From LW40-45 sp048883105 (GTDB taxonomy: Archaea; Asgardarchaeota; Lokiarchaeia; Sigyniarchaeales; SOKP01), in assembly GCA_048883105.1 (NCBI GenBank), contig JBHLQY010000073.1:1-10546 (forward strand): a stretch of DNA of 10,546 nucleotides, read 5' to 3'. Within the stretch, counting starts at the first letter, position 1. Every line of letters starts with the position of its first letter. The translations under genes were made by a program, and so were the position numbers. Positions 6,185 through 10,546 of this stretch are shown here, in pieces. The notes under the pieces were generated by a model. The model searched no databases. It was not told where the DNA came from and saw nothing but the letters and a program-made list of their open reading frames with translations.

Positions 6185-7231
6185 TATTAAGCCATAGGCT
6201 GATTTTAAACTTTTTTCTGCGTCATTAACTATAGAATTGATAATGTTCGATACAGTTTTTATGCTATTTATAATTCCAATACTTTGCCCTAACAGAACTG
6301 CTCCATCTTCAGTATCTCCTTCATATATCACTCGGTAAGCCATTGATTCTTTAAGTAATTCTTCTTGAGACCAACTCGTCTCTTGAGCAATCTTTTCTTC
6401 TTTACTTGCAACAAGATCGTGATGTAGAGCATATCTATTTTTCCATAATCTTATTGGACCAAAGAAACCGGTGACTAAAACTGTGTCTTGAGCTTTCGCA
6501 GGTGGTACAATATCCTTATATGTTTGATGGAATTCACTTTCAGTTGAAGCGATAAATCTTGAACCCATAGCAACAGCTCCTGCTCCCATAGCTAGCGCAG
6601 CTGCCATACCTTCGCCTGTTGCAAAACCTCCACACGCAACAATAGGAATGTCAGGATATTTTTGTAATACTTGTTGTAAAAGGACTAATGTGCTAACTTT
6701 TTCGTAAGATTGATGCCCTCCACCCTCACCTCCAGTTATTACCAAACCATCCACTCCCGTATCAACGCATTTATCCGCAAGCCATAATGCAGGTGCAACG
6801 TGGAAATGTTTAATATTTGAACCACTTTCTTTCAATCTTTGAAAAGGTTTACTTTGTGGCAGCATTCTTGATGATCCAGCACTTGTAATCGCATAGATAC
6901 ATTGTTCTTTTAGTTTTGGGTTCTCCATAATAAATTTAGGGATTTTCCGGCATAATTGTTGAGCATCTGGCTGTATCCTTGCAGTTCTAATATTAAATCC
7001 AAATGGTTTATCAGTATGCTCTACTACAAATTCCATACTCTTTTTCATTACCTCAATTGTATTGCCTTCCATGGCTTTTTGAGTAAAATCAGAAGCATGG
7101 CTTATCACACCGAGGCCGCCAGCTTCAGACACTGCTACTGTTAACTCAGTAGTGTAAAAAGGTCCCATGGGCGCTGCAATAATGGGATGTTTAATTCCCA
7201 ACATTTTGGTTATATTTGTTTCAATTACCAT
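6179..7231 (-). CDS. Nitronate monooxygenase / 2-nitropropane dioxygenase-like FMN enzyme
   Basis: This 350-residue protein is an FMN-binding TIM barrel of the nitronate monooxygenase/FabK superfamily. Family marks: KHPIIAAPMG (14-23), AGGLGVIS (37-44), KPFGFNI (75-81), GLVITGGEGGGHQ (162-174) with H173 at the position of the catalytic histidine in AGGH motifs, PIVACGGFATGEGMAAALAMGAGAVAMGSRFI (196-227; phosphate-binding glycines), and the C-terminal GDTEDGAVLLGQSIGIINSI typical of the superfamily. Members oxidise alkyl nitronates, or reduce enoyl-ACP with NADH (FabK). Fatty-acid synthesis of the FabK type is not expected in an archaeon, so detoxification or an unknown enoyl/nitronate substrate is more likely. 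It has no membrane segment and should be cytoplasmic. The start at 7229-7231 is supported by GAGAGGT nine nucleotides upstream. The gene is divergent from the FAD oxidoreductase gene, perhaps sharing regulation, and convergent with GH3. The family is secure; the reaction is not. Confidence 0.92.
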   Translation of the reverse strand: MVIETNITKMLGIKHPIIAAPMGPFYTTELTVAVSEAGGLGVISHASDFTQKAMEGNTIEVMKKSMEFVVEHTDKPFGFNIRTARIQPDAQQLCRKIPKFIMENPKLKEQCIYAITSAGSSRMLPQSKPFQRLKESGSNIKHFHVAPALWLADKCVDTGVDGLVITGGEGGGHQSYEKVSTLVLLQQVLQKYPDIPIVACGGFATGEGMAAALAMGAGAVAMGSRFIASTESEFHQTYKDIVPPAKAQDTVLVTGFFGPIRLWKNRYALHHDLVASKEEKIAQETSWSQEELLKESMAYRVIYEGDTEDGAVLLGQSIGIINSIKTVSNIINSIVNDAEKSLKSAYGLIK

Positions 7232-7247
7232 ACCATACTTACCTCTC
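7225..7247 (-). promoter_or_regulatory. Strong Shine-Dalgarno with a four-codon upstream frame overlapping the start
   Basis: On the minus strand GAGAGGT (7241-7247) is the best ribosome-binding match in the window. Two ATGs follow. The first (7234-7236) opens ATG-GTA-TGG-TAA and stops after three sense codons. The second (7229-7231), five nucleotides later in another frame, opens the 350-residue enzyme. Spacing is 4 nt to the first and 9 nt to the second, which favours the second as the real start. Confidence 0.6.
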
Positions 7248-7325
7248 TTGATTAATCTTTCAGAAATGAATTAATTAAAAATAGAATTTTAGAATTAAAA
7301 AAATTATATGTTTGATGAAAAAGAC

Positions 7326-7349
7326 ATTTTACATATTACTTAGTAAAAT
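7326..7349. repeat. 7-bp inverted repeat abutting the TATA box of the FAD oxidoreductase gene
   Basis: ATTTTAC (7326-7332) and GTAAAAT (7343-7349) are exact reverse complements around a 10-nt centre, and the right arm ends one nucleotide before the TATA box. Position over the TFB recognition element fits a regulator site; low sequence complexity makes chance plausible. Confidence 0.3.
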
Positions 7350-7350
7350 C

Positions 7351-7358
7351 TATAAATA
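7351..7358 (+). promoter_or_regulatory. TATA box of the FAD oxidoreductase gene
   Basis: TATAAATA starts 37 nt before the ATG. A start site about 25 nt downstream of its centre would give a leader of about 8 nt. This is the clearest plus-strand archaeal promoter in the window. Confidence 0.6.
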
Positions 7359-7387
7359 TTTAAATTAAGGTTTCTATAAACGAAATT

Positions 7388-8656
7388 ATGTCCTCTTTTG
7401 ATGTAATCGTAATTGGCACAGGAATTTCGGGGGCATCATTTGCGTGTAAAATTTCTAAATACGCAAAAACATTGGTTCTTGAAGCTAAAGACGAAAAGGA
7501 CATTTCTGTTACGACTAACATTTTTCCTGAACACAACAGACGGTTTTTAAGCGAAGTAGACTACTCTGATAAATCACTTTTTCCATGTGTTCATTATAAA
7601 ATCAATTATATGGATAAAAAATACTTTGGAGTCGTTGATTCGACCGAATTTGGAGAGCCCTTTGGATACATAAGTCATTCTGAAAATATTTTAAGAAATC
7701 TACTTCAAAAATGTGAAAATCAAGGTGGCATAATCAAGTATAATGAAAAAGTATCAAAGGTTAAAAGAACTAGCGAAAAAGTTGAAGTTTTAACTAGTAA
7801 AGGTCAGTCTTATTCAGGAAAGCTTTTAGCCATTGCTACTGGTTCGCATTATTTTGAATTACAAAAGTCTTTGGGATTTAGCGTTCCAGATTCATATATG
7901 GGAATTCATACGCATCTCTACGGCGACGAGGATATATTAAACGAGAATCTAGAATGGAATTATGTTTTTCATATTAATCGAAATATCAGTCAAAATGGCC
8001 CTTTATTTTTTAACAAGGGAAAAGAAAGACTTTTTTTAGGATTTTTGGGTAATCCGAAGGATAATTCTGCTGAAATTGTAAATAAATTAGATAGAATCTT
8101 AAATAACTATCAACCAATCCAACCTTTTATTAGAGGATTAAAAAGAGGTCCAAAAACCATTGTTGGTAAAATATCAAAGCATCCTCTTGAAATATTATCT
8201 AACGATCGAACGTTGGTATTAGGAGAAGCAGGGGGTTTAGTTACAGCATTTTTTTACGAAGGTTTTTTAGGCGGGCTTGCGTCTGCTGATATTGCTACCT
8301 CAGTGTTAAAACCATTATTAGAAGCAAATAGTAATTTTACTCGTGAAGAATTAAAAAAATACGATCAAAAACTTTATCAAGTTTTAATAAACACATATTT
8401 TAAAACAAATCTCGCATCAGAATATTTATTTTATCAATCTGGGCCTAAAATTAAGATTTTATGGGAGACTTATTGTAAATTTATCAAAGAAAGTAGAACC
8501 CTCCGAAGGTATATATGGGAGGCAATACGACGCCATGATTTAGAAAACCATGATCTGTCTCGAGACAGATGGACAGGTGAGCAAATATTTAAAAAGCTCC
8601 CTTTCTTGGCAAAAGCAACTACTCTTACTCATTTTTTAAAAGCTTTAATGAAATAG
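7388..8656 (+). CDS. FAD-dependent oxidoreductase, geranylgeranyl reductase-like
   Basis: This 422-residue flavoprotein has an N-terminal Rossmann motif, VIVIGTGISGASFA (7-19, G10-x-G12-xx-G15), with E32 at the end of the second strand to bind the FAD ribose. LAIATGS (147-153) is the second FAD contact, and RTLVLGEAGGLVTAFFYEGFLGGLASADIA (274-303) is the GD-type motif with the downstream glycines seen in geranylgeranyl reductases and related class A flavin enzymes. WNYVFHINRN (190-199) occupies the place of the YxWxFP substrate motif of geranylgeranyl reductases but lacks the proline. Archaeal relatives saturate the isoprenoid chains of membrane lipids using reduced ferredoxin or similar donors; whether this divergent member does so is inference. 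The C-terminal ~100 residues (from ~330) are helical and basic (FIKESRTLRRYIWEAIRR), which could contact membrane lipid. The ATG start fits the TATA spacing; there is no clear Shine-Dalgarno. The gene is convergent with the symporter gene. FAD binding is secure; the lipid role is moderate. Confidence 0.8.
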   Translation: MSSFDVIVIGTGISGASFACKISKYAKTLVLEAKDEKDISVTTNIFPEHNRRFLSEVDYSDKSLFPCVHYKINYMDKKYFGVVDSTEFGEPFGYISHSENILRNLLQKCENQGGIIKYNEKVSKVKRTSEKVEVLTSKGQSYSGKLLAIATGSHYFELQKSLGFSVPDSYMGIHTHLYGDEDILNENLEWNYVFHINRNISQNGPLFFNKGKERLFLGFLGNPKDNSAEIVNKLDRILNNYQPIQPFIRGLKRGPKTIVGKISKHPLEILSNDRTLVLGEAGGLVTAFFYEGFLGGLASADIATSVLKPLLEANSNFTREELKKYDQKLYQVLINTYFKTNLASEYLFYQSGPKIKILWETYCKFIKESRTLRRYIWEAIRRHDLENHDLSRDRWTGEQIFKKLPFLAKATTLTHFLKALMK

Positions 8657-8674
8657 AATTTAAGTTTTATCAAT

Positions 8675-8697
8675 ATAGTTTTTTCTCTTTTTTCTCA
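8675..8697 (+). terminator. T-rich terminator after the FAD oxidoreductase gene
   Basis: Two pyrimidine-rich T-runs (8680-8685 and 8688-8693, separated by CTC-like bases) follow the TAG stop by about 20-35 nt. They lie in the 55-nt gap before the convergent symporter gene and are suitable for archaeal U-tract termination. No matching T-run is evident on the minus strand for the symporter gene. Confidence 0.45.
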
Positions 8698-8711
8698 TAA
8701 ATAAGTTATAA

Positions 8712-10121
8712 TCAGAGACCCTTATCCCGTAAATCGGCTTTCAAGGTATATAGTTTTTCACCTTTTAGATCGTATCCTATTAACATAATAACGCCCGCCA
8801 TAAAGCAAAAAATCATTGGAATCAAAGCTTGATGAACTCGAACGCCCCATACTGCTAATGATGTTTGAACAGCATTTGGATCTTGATTATATCCCGTGAA
8901 AATGTGAATCCCTCCTATAATTAGGGCTTGAAGAATAACTGCGATGCGTAAAAAAATTACTCTAATTCCAAAGAGCGTCGCTTCTTGATGTCTTTCGCAA
9001 GTATTAGTAACTTCGTCGTAGCAATCTGATGTAATCGGCAAAACCATTACATTATAGCATGAACCTGCTATTCCACGAAATGCAGAATAGATAGTAGCCT
9101 CTTGCCAGGTTGTTATCCATAAATATGGTATGTAAGCAGCCCCAGATAGAAATAAGCTAACAATAAACGTTGTCACATTCCCGTATTTTCTAGCAAATGA
9201 AACCCAGAAAGGCACAGATACCATAAGAAATATGAAATAAACTATAGTAGAGAATATTGAAAAAATTATGGGTACTCCCAATACATCTTTAAAGAAATAT
9301 ATTCCTGAGGCCATATTTAACGCGATTGCAACATTGACTAATGTAATGGCAATCAAAGCTAACATGAAATTCCTCCGTTCAAAAGCATATCTCATCATTT
9401 TTAAAAAAGATATCCTTGACTCATCTTTATATCCATGAAGATAGCGCTCCTTTACTTCTGGTGATTCGTGGATACCTGGAATTAGTATAATAATACAAAT
9501 AGCCAAAATTGAAATACTCACTATGGCAGTTAAAACGAAAGTACTCTTCTGCCCATATTTAATAATAAATAGAGGAATAATAGACAAAAAGAATAGGGTT
9601 ATCCCAGGGAATATAAAAGCAAATGCGCTTGCTCTTCTGCGTTCAAAATCTTCTCGGAATTGGTTGGCAAATCCTCCTTGGAAGTGTTCCTGAAAAAGCA
9701 TTATAAATGAACCAAAAAGACATGATATTATTAATAAATACCAAAAGATAGGCCAAGGGTTCAATTTAGCATTGATATTGGGTGGAGTATAGAGGAGTAA
9801 ATAAAATAATAAAGTTGGAATAGCTGCTATTATAACCCAAGGAGCGCGAAACCCGATCCTCTGAGACCATCTATACGGCTTATCGGTCAAGTAGCCTAAG
9901 AAAGGACTACTAATCATAACCCATACTGTAAATAAAATGAGCGCAAGAGAAACTAGTCCAACTTCTAAACCTACTTCAACTTCATAAAAATAAAATATAA
10001 GCGAGTTATAAGCATACAGTAGATATAAACTAAGAATAAAACCAAAAGAATAGGATAACATCTTTCCCGTAGAAGCGATTTCCCATTTATTTTTCAAGTG
10101 ATCGTAATTTTTTGTGGTCAT
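8712..10121 (-). CDS. GPH-family (MelB-like) sugar:cation symporter
   Basis: This 469-residue integral membrane protein, with about twelve hydrophobic segments, belongs to the major facilitator glycoside-pentoside-hexuronide group (MFS_2, PF13347). The diagnostic loop GYLTDKPYRW...FRAPWV (76-96) matches the GxLSDRtxxxxGrRRPw signature between helices 2 and 3. LPITSDCYDEVTNTCERHQEATLFGIRVIFLRIA (361-394) matches the second-half signature with the conserved Asp-Glu and the R-x-EA element. The central loop (~218-245) is charged, as usual between the two six-helix halves. Family members import sugars or glycosides with H+ or Na+. A cytoplasmic GH3 hydrolase nearby suggests a beta-linked oligosaccharide or glycoside as cargo; this is inference. 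The TATA box lies only ~20 nt before the ATG and there is no Shine-Dalgarno, so the mRNA is probably leaderless. An inverted repeat just upstream of the TATA box may be an operator. The family is secure; the substrate is unknown. Confidence 0.92.
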   Translation of the reverse strand: MTTKNYDHLKNKWEIASTGKMLSYSFGFILSLYLLYAYNSLIFYFYEVEVGLEVGLVSLALILFTVWVMISSPFLGYLTDKPYRWSQRIGFRAPWVIIAAIPTLLFYLLLYTPPNINAKLNPWPIFWYLLIISCLFGSFIMLFQEHFQGGFANQFREDFERRRASAFAFIFPGITLFFLSIIPLFIIKYGQKSTFVLTAIVSISILAICIIILIPGIHESPEVKERYLHGYKDESRISFLKMMRYAFERRNFMLALIAITLVNVAIALNMASGIYFFKDVLGVPIIFSIFSTIVYFIFLMVSVPFWVSFARKYGNVTTFIVSLFLSGAAYIPYLWITTWQEATIYSAFRGIAGSCYNVMVLPITSDCYDEVTNTCERHQEATLFGIRVIFLRIAVILQALIIGGIHIFTGYNQDPNAVQTSLAVWGVRVHQALIPMIFCFMAGVIMLIGYDLKGEKLYTLKADLRDKGL

Positions 10122-10137
10122 GACTAGTTATCGATAA

Positions 10138-10145
10138 TTTATAAA
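10138..10145 (-). promoter_or_regulatory. TATA box of the GPH symporter gene (leaderless)
   Basis: TTTATAAA, a perfect archaeal TATA core and itself palindromic, is centred about 20 nt before the A of the start codon. Initiation ~25 nt downstream would fall at the start codon, consistent with the lack of any Shine-Dalgarno. Confidence 0.6.
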
Positions 10146-10151
10146 GTTTAG

Positions 10152-10171
10152 ATTGAAAATTCTTTTTCAAT
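10152..10171. repeat. 8-bp perfect inverted repeat upstream of the symporter promoter
   Basis: ATTGAAAA (10152-10159) and TTTTCAAT (10164-10171) are exact reverse complements with a 4-nt centre, six nucleotides upstream of the TATA box. It is a candidate operator; alternatively it is a trailer hairpin of the TPR gene transcribed from the right, which lies about 90 nt away on the same strand. Confidence 0.4.
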
Positions 10172-10261
10172 TTTATATTTTTTCGAAATTGGGTTTCTCA
10201 ATTCAACAAAAAATAATTGCCATAAATGAGAAAATTTTGAAATAAAAAGAGATTAAAGTTT

Positions 10262-10546
10262 TTATTTATTCTTAAATAAATTAGATAATTTTTCTTGAAT
10301 TAAGTTTGTGAGATTCTTAAAATCTTTAATTAGCGGACTAACTTCTTTCGCAATCTCAGATTCCAATTCTATTGCCTTTTCAATGTATTCTAATGCTTTA
10401 TCATATTCCTTATTATCGTAGTAAATGCTTCCTAGAAATAACCATGCTCTAGCATGATCAGAATTTAAGTCTGTTGCCTTTTTATAGCTTTCAATCGCTT
10501 GATTTGATTCGTTTTTATGTTTATAAACATTTCCTTTTCTATACCA
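10262..10546 (-). CDS. TPR repeat protein, C-terminal fragment (5' end outside window)
   Basis: Reading the minus strand from the right edge gives 94 residues without a stop, ending at TAA (10262-10264); no start codon is included, so the gene enters from the right. The residues contain about one and a half tetratricopeptide repeats: a partial YRKGNVYKHKNESNQAIESYKKATDLNSD (2-30), then a near-consensus ARAWLFLGSIYYDNKEYDKALEYIEKAIELES (32-63) with the usual W, L, G, Y, A, A and P-position pattern. A terminal amphipathic helix follows (66-94; VSPLIKDFKNLTNLIQEKLSNLF). TPRs mediate protein-protein contacts. The gene points the same way as the symporter gene 140 nt downstream, but that gene has its own promoter. 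It is a second TPR gene in the window; relation to the one at 1017-2615 is not evident. Fold assignment is strong; function is unknown. Confidence 0.85.
   Translation of the reverse strand, partial: WYRKGNVYKHKNESNQAIESYKKATDLNSDHARAWLFLGSIYYDNKEYDKALEYIEKAIELESEIAKEVSPLIKDFKNLTNLIQEKLSNLFKNK

Larger units (their letters stand above)
7232..7387. other. Divergent promoter region, nitronate monooxygenase (-) and FAD oxidoreductase (+)
   Basis: These 156 A/T-rich bases hold both promoters. The plus-strand TATA box is clear (7351-7358). For the minus gene the best guess is the TTTTAATTAA-like stretch around 7271-7280, which is weak. The region also contains the 7-bp inverted repeat at 7326-7349. 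Confidence 0.55.

Noticed and set aside
6956..7144. Plus-strand open frame of 62 codons inside the nitronate monooxygenase gene
   Set aside because: It is antisense to conserved coding sequence and shows no motif, promoter or ribosome-binding site.
10194..10233. TTTCTCA/TGAGAAA inverted repeat downstream of the right-edge TPR gene
   Set aside because: Seven-bp arms with a 26-nt loop and no adjoining T-run or promoter element; not distinguishable from chance.
1..10546. tRNA or rRNA genes, CRISPR arrays, insertion sequences, toxin-antitoxin or defence genes
   Set aside because: No cloverleaf-like GC-rich segment, spaced direct repeats, transposase motifs or defence-family motifs were visible on either strand.

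Overview
The window looks like an AT-rich archaeal chromosome segment, most likely from an Asgard archaeon (Lokiarchaeia-like). The evidence is composition (long A/T runs, very AT-rich spacers), recognisable archaeal TATA boxes about 25-30 nt before several start codons, terminators made of T-runs, and gene content: a DUF169 protein, a geranylgeranyl-reductase-like flavoprotein, and a large TPR protein with a zinc-knuckle motif and a PCI-like winged-helix tail. The domain is fairly secure; the phylum is an inference from protein style and could not be tested.

Layout from left to right: the C-terminal end of an iron-containing alcohol dehydrogenase (+, cut by the left edge); a spacer with a hairpin and T-run; a CspA-type cold-shock protein (-); a 532-residue TPR/Zn/winged-helix protein (-); a divergent spacer; a DUF169 protein (+) followed after 73 nt by a family 3 glycoside hydrolase (+); a nitronate monooxygenase-like FMN enzyme (-), whose stop codon lies 10 nt from that of the hydrolase; a divergent promoter region; a GGR-like FAD oxidoreductase (+); a GPH-family sugar symporter (-); and the C-terminal end of another TPR protein (-, cut by the right edge). 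Most genes look singly transcribed, because neighbouring orientations keep changing.

Functionally, the clearest link is carbohydrate use: a GPH (MelB-like) symporter could import a glycoside, and the GH3 enzyme, which has no signal peptide, could hydrolyse it in the cytoplasm. The alcohol dehydrogenase and the two flavoproteins add redox functions with unknown substrates. The most unusual gene is the TPR/winged-helix protein. Its layout (helical repeats followed by a small C-terminal winged helix) recalls eukaryotic PCI proteins such as Rpn6/CSN subunits, but with an N-terminal CxxC-CxxC cluster and a basic linker carrying a duplicated module of about 36-39 residues.

No tRNA, rRNA, CRISPR array, insertion sequence or obvious mobile element was seen. 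No gene-free stretch exceeds 300 bases.
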